Assembly: GCF_001864895.1 (NCBI RefSeq) | Contig: NZ_MJGO01000039.1 | Span: 187,567-251,566 of the forward strand | DNA length: 64,000 nucleotides | Source: Curtobacterium sp. MCBA15_009 | GTDB lineage: Bacteria > Actinomycetota > Actinomycetes > Actinomycetales > Microbacteriaceae | Direction of reading: 5' to 3' | Shown here: piece after piece, positions 24,580 through 32,649 of the stretch | How the letters are laid out: the number at the start of each line of letters is the position of its first letter | Numbering within the stretch: the stretch's first letter is position 1 | Notes under the pieces: model-generated | What the model was told of the DNA's origin: nothing | Databases searched by the model: none | Seen by the model: only the letters and a program-made list of their open reading frames with translations | Program-made: the position numbers and the translations under genes

Positions 24580-25722
24580 TCAGCGCGCTGCGCGGACGAT
24601 GGTGACGAGCAGCGCCTCGAGCGCCAGCAGCGCCGCCACGTTCGCCGCGATCCGCTGCCGGGCGAGGGCGATCGCATCGAGCACCTCGAGCGCGGCCGCC
24701 GGCGAGACGGTCTGCAGGGCCTGGTCGAGCTGCTCCCGCATCGCCAGGTTCACGGGTTCCGCCGGTGCGCCGAGTCCGAGCAGCAGCAGGTCGCGGTACA
24801 GCGACGACACGTCGACCAGGATGCGGTCGAGCCCGTCGCGCAGGCTCCTGGTGGCGCGACGCTTCTGGTCGTCCTCGAGCGCGCGCAGCTGCGAACGCAA
24901 CGCCGGCGGGACGGTCCCACCGGGTTCGACCCCGAGCGAGCGGAGCGCGGCGTCGCGTTCTTCGGCGTCCCGTTGCTCGGTGATGGCCTTGGCGTCCTCG
25001 TCCGCGACGGCGAGCAGGTCGGCCGCCGCCATCACGGCGTCGCCGACGCTGCGGACCCTGAGCACCGTCATGAGCGTCCGGCGGCGGCGGTCGCGGGCGT
25101 CAGCGCTCGTGGCGAGGCGCTGTGCCATGCCGATGTGGCTCTGCGCCTGGCGTGCGGCGTCCATCGCGAGCACCCGGTCGACGCCGGTGCGGGCGACGAG
25201 CAGGTCCGCCACGGACTCGATGCCGGGTACCCGGAGCCGCACCGACCGCACGCGCGACCGGATCGTCGGCAGCAGGTCGGCCTCGCTCGGGGCGCAGAGG
25301 ATCCACACGGTGCGCTCCGGGGGCTCCTCGAGCGCCTTGAGCAGCAGGTTCGAGGTGCGCTCGGTCATGCGGTCGGCGTCCTCGACGATGACGACGCGGT
25401 ACCGCCCGACCGACGGCGAGTAGTGCGACGAGGTCACGAGCTGCCGGATCTCGTCGATCGTGATGATGACGCGCTGCGTGGTCAGCACCGAGACGTCGGG
25501 ATGGGTCTTCGCGACGATCTGCCGCAACGTGTGGTCGTCGTCGGGGCCGTTCCCGACCAGCGCCGCGGCGAAGGCGGTCGCGACGTTCGAGCGGCCGGAC
25601 CCGGGCGGGCCGGTGATGAGCCACGAGTGGGTCATGCCGCCGGTGCCGTCGGTCGACTCGGCCGCGTTGCGGAGCGACGCGACTGCTTCTTCCTGGCCGG
25701 TCAGGCCGTCCCACACGCTCAC
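24580..25722 (-). CDS. holB: DNA polymerase III delta' subunit
   Basis: 380 aa clamp-loader subunit. N-terminal AAA+ fold with a degenerate P-loop GPPGSGRSN (Lys replaced by Arg, around residues 37-45), VVIVEDADRMTERTSN (Walker B region) and LLKALEEPP (about 140-148), a hallmark of the DnaX/HolB group. The zinc-module cysteines usual between helix alpha-2 and the following strand are absent; that place reads GNGPDDDHTLRQIV. GTG start. It is third in the leftward topA-tmk-holB series, 25 bp after tmk, an arrangement known across actinobacteria. Confidence 0.9.
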   Translation of the reverse strand: MSVWDGLTGQEEAVASLRNAAESTDGTGGMTHSWLITGPPGSGRSNVATAFAAALVGNGPDDDHTLRQIVAKTHPDVSVLTTQRVIITIDEIRQLVTSSHYSPSVGRYRVVIVEDADRMTERTSNLLLKALEEPPERTVWILCAPSEADLLPTIRSRVRSVRLRVPGIESVADLLVARTGVDRVLAMDAARQAQSHIGMAQRLATSADARDRRRRTLMTVLRVRSVGDAVMAAADLLAVADEDAKAITEQRDAEERDAALRSLGVEPGGTVPPALRSQLRALEDDQKRRATRSLRDGLDRILVDVSSLYRDLLLLGLGAPAEPVNLAMREQLDQALQTVSPAAALEVLDAIALARQRIAANVAALLALEALLVTIVRAAR

Positions 25723-25747
25723 GGCACCATCCTGTCAGCGACCACCG

Positions 25748-26383
25748 TCATGCGCCGTCGATGCCGACGAGCGGCGCGACGGCAGCACGGATGACGTCCT
25801 GCACGTGGTCGGCGGGTGCCGCGGCGTCGACGACCAGGAAGCGGTCCGGCTCGGCCTCGGCCATGTCGAGGAACGCCCGGCGCACCGTCTCGTGGAACGC
25901 CGCGGCCTCGGACTCGAGGCGGTCGAAGGTGTCCCCGCGCGCCGCGGCCACCCGTGCCCGGCCGACGGTGACGTCGAGGTCGAGCAGGACCGTCAGGTCG
26001 GGGCGCAGGCCCTCGGACGCCCAGTCGGACACCGAGCGGATCTGTTCCGCTCCGAGGCCGCGCGCGACGCCCTGGTAGGCCACGGACGAGTCCGTGTAGC
26101 GGTCCTGCAGCACGACCTCGTCACGGGCCATGGCCGGACGGACGACGGTCTGCACGTGGTGCGCACGGTCGGCCGCGTAGAGCAACGCCTCGGCGCGGGG
26201 CGAGACGTGGCCGCGTTCGTGCAGCACGATCTCGCGGATCCGCTCGCCGAGGGCGGTCCCGCCGGGTTCACGGGTCCGCACCACGGTCCGACCGTGCTCG
26301 CCGAGCCACGCCGTGAGCATCTCGGCCTGGGTCGTCTTGCCCGCGCCGTCGCCGCCCTCGAGCGTGATGAAGCGACCGGTCAC
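25748..26383 (-). CDS. tmk: Thymidylate kinase
   Basis: 211 aa. Phosphorylates dTMP to dTDP for DNA synthesis. P-loop GGDGAGKTTQAEML (residues about 9-22), the TMP-binding DRYTDSSVAYQG motif (about 90-101) and the LID region are all present. GTG start overlaps the topA stop (GTGA), so it is translated from the topA transcript. Length is typical. Confidence 0.95.
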   Translation of the reverse strand: MTGRFITLEGGDGAGKTTQAEMLTAWLGEHGRTVVRTREPGGTALGERIREIVLHERGHVSPRAEALLYAADRAHHVQTVVRPAMARDEVVLQDRYTDSSVAYQGVARGLGAEQIRSVSDWASEGLRPDLTVLLDLDVTVGRARVAAARGDTFDRLESEAAAFHETVRRAFLDMAEAEPDRFLVVDAAAPADHVQDVIRAAVAPLVGIDGA

Positions 26384-29187
26384 TTCTTCTTGGCCGGTGC
26401 CCGCTTGGCCGGCGTCTTCTTCTTGACCGGTCCCTTGGCACGCTTGTCGGCGATGAGCTGCACCGCGCGGGCGTGGTCGACCGCCTCGACGTCCTCGCCG
26501 CGCGGGATCGTCGCGTTCGTCTCGCCGTCCGTGACGTAGGGGCCGAAGCGACCGTCCTTCATCTTGATCGGCTTGCCCGACACGGGGTCGGCGTCGAACT
26601 CCTTGAGCGCGGCGCTCGCGGTGCGGTTGCCGCCGTACTTCGGCTGCGCGAAGAGCTCGAGCGCCCCGGGCAGGTCGATGTCGAAGATCGCGTCCTCGCC
26701 CGGCAGCGTGCGGGTGTCGGTCCCCTTCTTCAGGTAGGGGCCGTACCGCCCGTTCTGCGCGGTGATGTCGTTGCCGGTCTCCGGGTCCTGCCCGACGACG
26801 CGCGGCAGGTCGAGGAGCTTCAGCGCGGTCTCGAGGTCGACGGTCTGCGGGTCCATCGACTTGAACAGCGAGGCCGTGCGCTCCTTCGGGGCGGCGGGCT
26901 TCTTCGTCGTCTTCTTCGCGGGCGCCTTCTTGGCCGGTGCCTTCTTCGCGGCGGCCGTGCCGTCGCCCGTGGTGTTCTCGGGCACCGCCTCGGCGGCCGG
27001 GGTGGACTCGACGATCTCGCCCGTGGACGGGTCCGCGGTGGGCTCCGGCTCCGGCGTGCGCTCGGTGACGTAGGGGCCGAACCGGCCGTCCTTCGCCAGG
27101 ACCTCTTTCCCGGTCTCCGGGTTGATGCCGACCACCCGGTCGCCGAGCACCGGGGCGTCGACGAGTTCCTTGGCCTTCTCGGCGGTCAGCTCGTCGGGGG
27201 CCAGGTCCTCGGGGACGTTGACGCGGCGCGGCTTCTCCGGGTCGTCGCTGGGGACCTCGATGTAGGGGCCGTAGCGGCCGATGCGCAGGGTCAGCCCCGG
27301 TGCGAGCTCGACGGAGTTGATCTCGCGGGCGTCGATCTCACCGAGGTTGTCGATGACCGTGCGGAGCCCGCGCTGGTCCTCGGCTCCGCCACCGAAGTAG
27401 AAGCCCTTGAGCCAGTCGACCCGGTCGGCGTCGCCGCGGGCGATCCGGTCGAGGTCCTCTTCCATCTCGGCGGTGAAGTCGTACTCGACGAGTTCGCCGA
27501 AGTACTCCTCGAGCAGGCGCACCACGCTGAACGCGATCCAGTTCGGCACGAGCTGGGTCCCGCGCAGCGAGACGTACCCGCGGTCGATGATCGTCGGGCT
27601 GATCGTCGGGTAGGTCGACGGACGCCCGATCCCGAGCTCTTCCAGCGTCTTGATGAGGCTCGCCTCGGTGAAGCGCGGCGGCGGCGTCGTGTCGTGCCCC
27701 TTGGCCTCGACGTCGTGGACCTCGAGGTGCTCGCCCTGCTTGACGTCCGGCAGGGCGACGTCCTGCCCGGCGCGGTCGGAGGACTCGTGGCGGTCCTCGT
27801 CGCGGCCTTCCTCGTACGCGCTGAGGAAGCCGCGGAAGGTGATGACGGTGCCGGACGCGGTGAACTCGGCGTCGGTGCCGTTCGCGGTGACCGCGAGGCC
27901 CTCGACGGACTCCCCCGACGCGATGCCGAGGACGATGGACGCCGTCGAGCCCTTGGCGTCCGCCATCTGCGACGCGATCGTGCGCTTCCAGATGAGGTCG
28001 TAGAGCCGCCACTCGACGCCGGTCAGCGTGCCCTCGAGCTGCTGCGGCGTGCGGAAGGAGTCACCGGCGGGGCGGATCGCCTCGTGGGCCTCCTGCGCGT
28101 TCTTGCTCTTGCTGGCGTACAGCCGCGGCTTGTCCGGGACGGTCGCCGCGCCGTAGAGGTCGGCCGCCTGCTTGCGGGCGGCGTTGATCGCCTGCTGCGA
28201 GAGCGAGACCGAGTCGGTACGGATGTAGGTGATGTACCCGTTCTCGTACAGCGTCTGGGCGGCACGGGCGGTCTGCCGCGGCGACAGGCGGAGCTTGCGC
28301 GCGGCCTCCTGCTGCAGGGTCGACGTGGTGAACGGCGCCGCGGGACGACGGGTGTAGGGCTTCGACTCGACGCTGCGCACGGTGGCGTCACCGGCGCGCT
28401 CGAGCACGGTGGTCAGCGAGGCGGCGGCCGCCTGGTCGAGCCGGACGACGTCACCGCTCAGCGTGCCGCGGTCGTCGAAGTCGCGGCCGGAGGCGACGCG
28501 GGTCCCCTGGATCCGGGCGAGGCGTGCGGAGAACGCGGACTCGCCGGTCCGCTCGAAGCGGGCGGACAGGTCCCAGTAGTTCGCGGAGACGAACGCCAGG
28601 CGCTCGCGCTCGCGGTCGACGACGAGCCGCGTGGCGGCGGACTGCACGCGACCGGCGGACAGGCCGGGGCCGACCTTGCGCCACAGGACCGGCGAGACCT
28701 CGTACCCGTACAGGCGGTCGAGGATGCGGCGGGTCTCCTGCGCGTCGACGAGGGCCGTGTCGAGCTCACGGGTGGCCTCCTGCGCGCGCTGGATGGCCTC
28801 CTTCGTGATCTCGTGGAAGACCATCCGCTTGACGGGGACCTTCGGCTTGAGGACCTGGAGCAGGTGCCATGCGATCGCTTCGCCCTCGCGGTCTTCATCT
28901 GTTGCGAGGTAGAGCTCGTCGGCGTCCTTCAGGGCGCGCTTGAGTTCGGAGACGGTCTTCTTCTTGGCGTCGGACACGACGTAGTACGGCTCGAAGCCGT
29001 TGTCGACGTCCACCGAGAACTTGCCGAGGGAGCCCTTCTTCAGCTCGGCCGGCAGGTTCTTCGGCTCGACGAGGTCGCGGATGTGTCCGACCGAGGCCTG
29101 GACGTCGTATCCGTCACCGAGGTATTGCGCGATCGTCTTCGCCTTCGCGGGGCTCTCGACGATCACGAGCTTCTTCGTGCCTGGCAC
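26380..29187 (-). CDS. topA: DNA topoisomerase I (type IA)
   Basis: 935 aa, GTG start with AAGGAGA just upstream; the N-terminus PGTKKLVIVESPAKAKTI is the family start even though the frame is open further up. Toprim motif ATDEDREGEAIAWHL, catalytic Tyr at about residue 321 in YITYIRTDS. It relaxes negative supercoils by single-strand passage. The C-terminal region has several repeats of R-x-G-x-Y-G-P-Y (actinobacterial TopoI_C type) interleaved with a Lys/Ala-rich low-complexity segment (KKAPAKKAPAKKTTKKPA) and a final basic tail, which bind DNA. Overlaps tmk at its end. Confidence 0.97.
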   Translation of the reverse strand: MPGTKKLVIVESPAKAKTIAQYLGDGYDVQASVGHIRDLVEPKNLPAELKKGSLGKFSVDVDNGFEPYYVVSDAKKKTVSELKRALKDADELYLATDEDREGEAIAWHLLQVLKPKVPVKRMVFHEITKEAIQRAQEATRELDTALVDAQETRRILDRLYGYEVSPVLWRKVGPGLSAGRVQSAATRLVVDRERERLAFVSANYWDLSARFERTGESAFSARLARIQGTRVASGRDFDDRGTLSGDVVRLDQAAAASLTTVLERAGDATVRSVESKPYTRRPAAPFTTSTLQQEAARKLRLSPRQTARAAQTLYENGYITYIRTDSVSLSQQAINAARKQAADLYGAATVPDKPRLYASKSKNAQEAHEAIRPAGDSFRTPQQLEGTLTGVEWRLYDLIWKRTIASQMADAKGSTASIVLGIASGESVEGLAVTANGTDAEFTASGTVITFRGFLSAYEEGRDEDRHESSDRAGQDVALPDVKQGEHLEVHDVEAKGHDTTPPPRFTEASLIKTLEELGIGRPSTYPTISPTIIDRGYVSLRGTQLVPNWIAFSVVRLLEEYFGELVEYDFTAEMEEDLDRIARGDADRVDWLKGFYFGGGAEDQRGLRTVIDNLGEIDAREINSVELAPGLTLRIGRYGPYIEVPSDDPEKPRRVNVPEDLAPDELTAEKAKELVDAPVLGDRVVGINPETGKEVLAKDGRFGPYVTERTPEPEPTADPSTGEIVESTPAAEAVPENTTGDGTAAAKKAPAKKAPAKKTTKKPAAPKERTASLFKSMDPQTVDLETALKLLDLPRVVGQDPETGNDITAQNGRYGPYLKKGTDTRTLPGEDAIFDIDLPGALELFAQPKYGGNRTASAALKEFDADPVSGKPIKMKDGRFGPYVTDGETNATIPRGEDVEAVDHARAVQLIADKRAKGPVKKKTPAKRAPAKKK

Positions 29188-29603
29188 GTGTCTCCTTGAT
29201 CGATGGTGCTGGTCGGCCCCGGCCACGATCGTGTCCGGGTCGCCCGGGACATCGGTGACCGGTGGCCGACAGGCACACCATACACACAGTGTCCGGGCTG
29301 CTCGTCCGCCGGACCGGCGACCGCGTCCGCGTCGACGGCGAACGGTCCGGACCCCACGCGGACGTGGACCCGGACCGTCGCGGAACGGGTGTCGCAGCCG
29401 GTGAGGACGGAGTCGTCCGCCGCGGTGACCCGGGCGGCGACGGCGCACGGCGCGCCGGGCACGAGTCCGACGACCGCGGCGGCGGCCGAGGTCGCAGCGG
29501 CGTCGGCGACCCCCTGCGCGTGCACGACCTGACCGCGCGAGCCGGCGGCGGCGAGCGCCGCCGAGGCGACCGACACGCCGAGCGCCAGCACGACGGCCAG
29601 CAC
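29163..29603 (-). CDS. TadE/G-like pilus-neighbourhood protein, start uncertain
   Basis: At least 146 aa. Sequence EAGSATVVLAVVLALGVSV is the N-terminal pseudopilin-like helix of the actinobacterial helicase/secretion-neighbourhood TadE-like family (Rv3654c type), followed by a helix with ADAAATSAAAAVVGL. The family begins around GSATV, but no ATG, GTG or TTG exists in frame there; the first is a GTG at 29603 inside the membrane helix, so a rare start or coupled translation from tadE (stop 29623) is likely. The C-terminus runs unusually far and overlaps the topA start by 25 bp. Confidence 0.7.
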   Translation of the reverse strand: MLAVVLALGVSVASAALAAAGSRGQVVHAQGVADAAATSAAAAVVGLVPGAPCAVAARVTAADDSVLTGCDTRSATVRVHVRVGSGPFAVDADAVAGPADEQPGHCVYGVPVGHRSPMSRATRTRSWPGPTSTIDQGDTCQARRSS

Positions 29604-29622
29604 GACGGTCGCCGAACCCGCC

Positions 29623-29955
29623 TCACCGGCCCCCGTCGACCGTGCACGTCGTCGCGTGCACGGCGACCGCCGCGAACGGCCCGGTGCCGGCCCGCGTTGC
29701 GTCGACGCACACCAGGCCGTCGGAGCGGCTGACCCGCATCGATGCGCCGGGAGCGATCCGGTCGACCGCTGCCCGCGCCGCGGTCTCGTCACCCCGGCCG
29801 AGCGCCCGGACCGCCGTGGCGGCCGCCAGTTCGAGTCGGCCCCGCCCGTCGACGACGAGCACGGCCGCGACGAGCGACGTGAGCACGAGGGCCACCGCGG
29901 GCAGGACGACCGCGAACTCGACGGTGACCGCCCCGCGCTCACGGTGCGAGGGCAC
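29623..29955 (-). CDS. TadE-like pseudopilin
   Basis: 110 aa. N-terminal RERGAVTVEFAVVLPAVALV shows the TadE cleavage-type motif with Glu after the hydrophobic start, then one membrane helix and a small exposed domain containing one cysteine pair (LVCVDAT, ATTCTVD). Minor pseudopilin of the tad export system, likely processed by a prepilin peptidase encoded elsewhere. Overlaps the DUF4244 gene by 17 bp, so the cluster is translated as one unit. Confidence 0.85.
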   Translation of the reverse strand: MPSHRERGAVTVEFAVVLPAVALVLTSLVAAVLVVDGRGRLELAAATAVRALGRGDETAARAAVDRIAPGASMRVSRSDGLVCVDATRAGTGPFAAVAVHATTCTVDGGR

Positions 29956-30136
29956 CGCGGACGAGGTCGGTCAGGAGCGTCTGGACCTCGCCCGAGCGCA
30001 TGACGGCGACGAGCACGCCGGCGAACGCGACGGCGGCCAGGATGACGACGGCGTACTCCGCGGTCGCCGAGCCCTGCTCGTCGCGCAGGCGCGGAGCGAG
30101 CCGGGGGCGACGGCGCGGTGGGGTGGGAGTGCTCAT
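29939..30136 (-). CDS. DUF4244 Flp-pilin-like protein
   Basis: 65 aa. Basic leader RRRPRLAPRLRDEQGSATAEYAVVILAAVAF: the G-S-A-T-A-E-Y segment fits prepilin cleavage and the DUF4244 family, which takes the major-pilin place in actinobacterial tad loci. A single membrane helix forms the rest. Likely the main subunit of a thin Flp-like pilus or pseudopilus. Confidence 0.88.
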   Translation of the reverse strand: MSTPTPPRRRPRLAPRLRDEQGSATAEYAVVILAAVAFAGVLVAVMRSGEVQTLLTDLVRGALAP

Positions 30137-30220
30137 GGGTTCGTTCCTCTCTGTCGTGTGCCACCAGCGTCGCGGAGCACGGCGGTCCGTCGTGGTGGGC
30201 AGTGGACATCTGTGGAGAGG

Positions 30221-31054
30221 TCACCGGATGCCGGTGACGGTGGAGGAGAGGACACCGACCACGACCGGGACGACGCCGACCAGGACGAACGCGGGCAGCA
30301 CGCAGACGCCGAGCGGCAGCACGAGACGGACGGCGAGCTGCTCGGCCCGGACGAGGCCCGCCGCGGCCGCCTCGTCACGGACGTCCTCGGCGGCCCGTGC
30401 CAGGAGCGCTCCCGCGGGGACCCCGGCACGCTGCGCCAGGTTGAGGACCTCGCGCAGGCGCACCACTTCCGCCGCAGGCAGGGGCGTCCCGTCCGTCGCG
30501 GCCGTCACGGCTGCCCCCGCCGCGGTCCAGGACCCGCCGCCGGAGACGGCGACCGCCCAGGCGTCGAGCAGGGTCCCGGGCACGCGGCCGTCCGGCGTCG
30601 CCGCGCGCACGAGCCGTGCGGTCCAGGTCCGTCCGACGGACACGAGCACGACGGCGAGCGCCGTGCAGGCCCAGCCCGCCGGCGACCACACGAGCACCTG
30701 TACCGCCCCGGCTCCCCAGGCCGCTCCGAGGGCGAGGCCGAGGAGCGGGAGCGCGAGGACCACGCGGGCGCTCGTCCGCGGCCCGGCGAGCGCGACGCGG
30801 ACCGCCCGGTCCGACGCGGCCGTCCGTCGGAGCGCCGCGGCCAGGCGGCGGAGCGTCGGGGCGACCGGGGCTCCGGTGCGTTCGGCGACCCGGAGCACGA
30901 CGAGGACGTCGCGGGCGGCAGGGGTGCCGGGGTCCGGCAGGCCCCCGACCAGTTCCCAGGCCCGCGGCTGCGGGACGCCGGCGGCCGCCAGCGTCGCGAC
31001 CTCGTCGAGCGTGCCGGCGGCGCGCGCGGGGTCGGGTGCCGGCCGCCTGCTCAC
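30221..31054 (-). CDS. Type II secretion F/TadB-like inner membrane protein
   Basis: 277 aa, GTG start overlapping the tadA stop (GTGA). Contains three to four membrane segments, two T2SSF-like cores (LDEVATLAAAGVPQPRAWE; GVPAGALLARAAEDVR) and the C-terminal LPLGVCVLPAFVLVGVVPVVV helix. It forms the platform for the TadA motor. Only one such gene is present, where many actinobacterial tad loci have TadB and TadC; this protein may cover both roles or a partner lies elsewhere. Confidence 0.85.
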   Translation of the reverse strand: MSRRPAPDPARAAGTLDEVATLAAAGVPQPRAWELVGGLPDPGTPAARDVLVVLRVAERTGAPVAPTLRRLAAALRRTAASDRAVRVALAGPRTSARVVLALPLLGLALGAAWGAGAVQVLVWSPAGWACTALAVVLVSVGRTWTARLVRAATPDGRVPGTLLDAWAVAVSGGGSWTAAGAAVTAATDGTPLPAAEVVRLREVLNLAQRAGVPAGALLARAAEDVRDEAAAAGLVRAEQLAVRLVLPLGVCVLPAFVLVGVVPVVVGVLSSTVTGIR

Positions 31055-32073
31055 CCGGTCGGGTCCTCGGGGCGCACCACGAGCCTCCCGTCCGGACCCA
31101 CCCGCAGGACGCCGACGCCGGCGAGCCGCCGTCCGCCGGCACGGCGTTCGACGTGCAGGACGAGGTCGACGGCGCTGACCGCCTGGCGGGCGAGCGCCTC
31201 GACACCCAGGCCGGCGAGTGCGCCGAGCGCCTCGAGGCGTGCGGCGACGTCGTCGAGCCCGTTGGCGTGCACGGTGCCGGCGCCGCCGTCGTGGCCGGTG
31301 TTCAGCGCGGCGAGGAGCTCCCGGACCTCGGCGCCGCGGCACTCCCCCACGACGAGGCGGTCAGGCCGCATCCGCAGGGCCTCGCGCACCAGGCGGTCGA
31401 GACCGAGCGCTCCGGCGCCCTCGGCGTTCGCCTGCCGGGCCTCGAGCGCGACGACGTGCGGGTGCGCGATGCGGAGTTCGGCGACGTCCTCGACGGTGAC
31501 GATCCGTTCGTCGGTCGGGACCGCGCCGAGCATCGCCGCGAGCAGGGTGGTCTTGCCGCTGCCCGTCGCGCCGGTGACGAGCACGTTGCGGCGCGCCGCG
31601 ACCGCCCGGTCGACGCAGGCCCGGGGCACGTCGTCGAAGGTGCCGCTGCGTTCGAGGGCGTCGAGGGTGGGCGGCTCGGGGTGGGGCAGGCGGACGGAGA
31701 GCGCGGTCCCGCCCACGGACACGGGCGCCAGGACGACGTGCACCCGCACGCCGTCGCCGTGCCGGACGTCCGCGCACGGGGTGGTCTCGTCGACGTGCCG
31801 CCCGCCGAGTGCGACCAGGCGGGTGGCGAGCTCGCGCGTCCGTGCTTCCGGCAGCACGGGCTGCACCGCCAGCAGGCCGGCACCGCGGTCGACCCAGGTA
31901 CCGACGCCGCCGAGCACCAGCACGTCGGTGACGGCCGCGTCGGAGACGAGGTCGGCGAGTTCCTCGAACTCGAGGACCGCGTCCGCTCGTCGTCGCGACG
32001 GCGGTGGGACGCCGGGCAGGAACGGCACCACGGCGGACGGGGTGGGAGCAGGTGCGGCACGGAGGCGGTGCAT
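31051..32073 (-). CDS. TadA-type secretion ATPase
   Basis: 340 aa from the ATG of MHRLRAAPAPTPS; the frame is open upstream, but the extension has no family character and overlaps a non-coding region. Walker A GATGSGKTTLL (about 166-176), Asp box TVEDVAELR, Walker B RPDRLVVGECRG, and His box NTGHDGGAGTVHANG are all present. It is the motor of the tad pilus or secretion system. The N-terminal domain is short (Rv3659c-like). Confidence 0.9.
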   Translation of the reverse strand: MHRLRAAPAPTPSAVVPFLPGVPPPSRRRADAVLEFEELADLVSDAAVTDVLVLGGVGTWVDRGAGLLAVQPVLPEARTRELATRLVALGGRHVDETTPCADVRHGDGVRVHVVLAPVSVGGTALSVRLPHPEPPTLDALERSGTFDDVPRACVDRAVAARRNVLVTGATGSGKTTLLAAMLGAVPTDERIVTVEDVAELRIAHPHVVALEARQANAEGAGALGLDRLVREALRMRPDRLVVGECRGAEVRELLAALNTGHDGGAGTVHANGLDDVAARLEALGALAGLGVEALARQAVSAVDLVLHVERRAGGRRLAGVGVLRVGPDGRLVVRPEDPTG

Positions 32074-32649
32074 GCCGCCCGACCGTAGGGGTCCGCGGTC
32101 CGTCACCGAGTCCGCAGGCACAGGTTTGTGCACGACGGAGCAGCGCACGAGCCGTGCTCCGTTTTGTCCCCCGGAACGGAATCCCGTACCCCGTTCGGCG
32201 TTCCCGCGCTGGAGGTCCCCGGCCACCCCAGGATCGTCGCCGGGTCGAGCATGCGTTTGCATCGCAACCGCTATGTCAACGACTGACACACCGCACGTGA
32301 TCGTGGACCGTTCTGTCCACCGACCCGCGTGCCCATGCGGATCCGAGGGTCACTCGACAGTCTGGCGGGACGGTGTGCCGCGAGCCGGACCCCGGGCAAA
32401 AGAAGAGGCGGCACCGGTTGGGGGGAACAGGTGCCGCCTGGACATCGGAGGATTGGGGGGAATCCGATTCGATGCCGCCGGAAACGAGTCCAGCGGGATC
32501 TACTGTACCCCACGAACCCTCGGGAGGGGCAACCCCCGACGCGCCGTCCGGGCGCGCCGCCACGCGGGGCAACAGCGCCGCACCCCGGTCCGGCCGAGGG
32601 GTAGCATCCGTTCCGCACCCTGAGGACGCAACGACGCGAAAGGACATCG
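32074..32649. other. Intergenic region between tadA and acsA
   Basis: About 576 bp between divergent genes. It holds the 6C RNA (32397-32495) and, from about 32500 to 32649, presumably the acsA promoter and leader. The stretch 32074-32396 is somewhat less GC-rich around 32260-32330; I see no open reading frame with coding character there and no clear promoter. Confidence 0.6.
32397..32495 (-). ncRNA. 6C small RNA
   Basis: Minus-strand RNA with two stem-loops, each showing a loop of six cytosines: CATCG..GGATT-CCCCCC-AATCC..CGATG, then GGCGGCACCTGTT-CCCCCC-AACCGGTGCCGCC. The second stem is followed by TCTTCTTTT, a terminator. A -10-like TACAGT (32502-32507) places the start near 32495. Two C6 loops and position next to the tad locus, as for the mycobacterial B11/ncRv13660 RNA, match the actinobacterial 6C family. 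It likely pairs with G-rich ribosome-binding sites of target mRNAs. Confidence 0.9.

Noticed and set aside
28880..29448. Upstream in-frame extension of topA
   Set aside because: Residues before PGTKKLV are Arg-rich low complexity and overlap the TadG-like gene; AAGGAGA precedes the GTG chosen.
32269..32290. Short palindrome-like CTATGTCAACGACTGACACA near 32,275 as a promoter or operator for tadA
   Set aside because: The symmetry is weak and no -10/-35 pair with proper spacing is evident.
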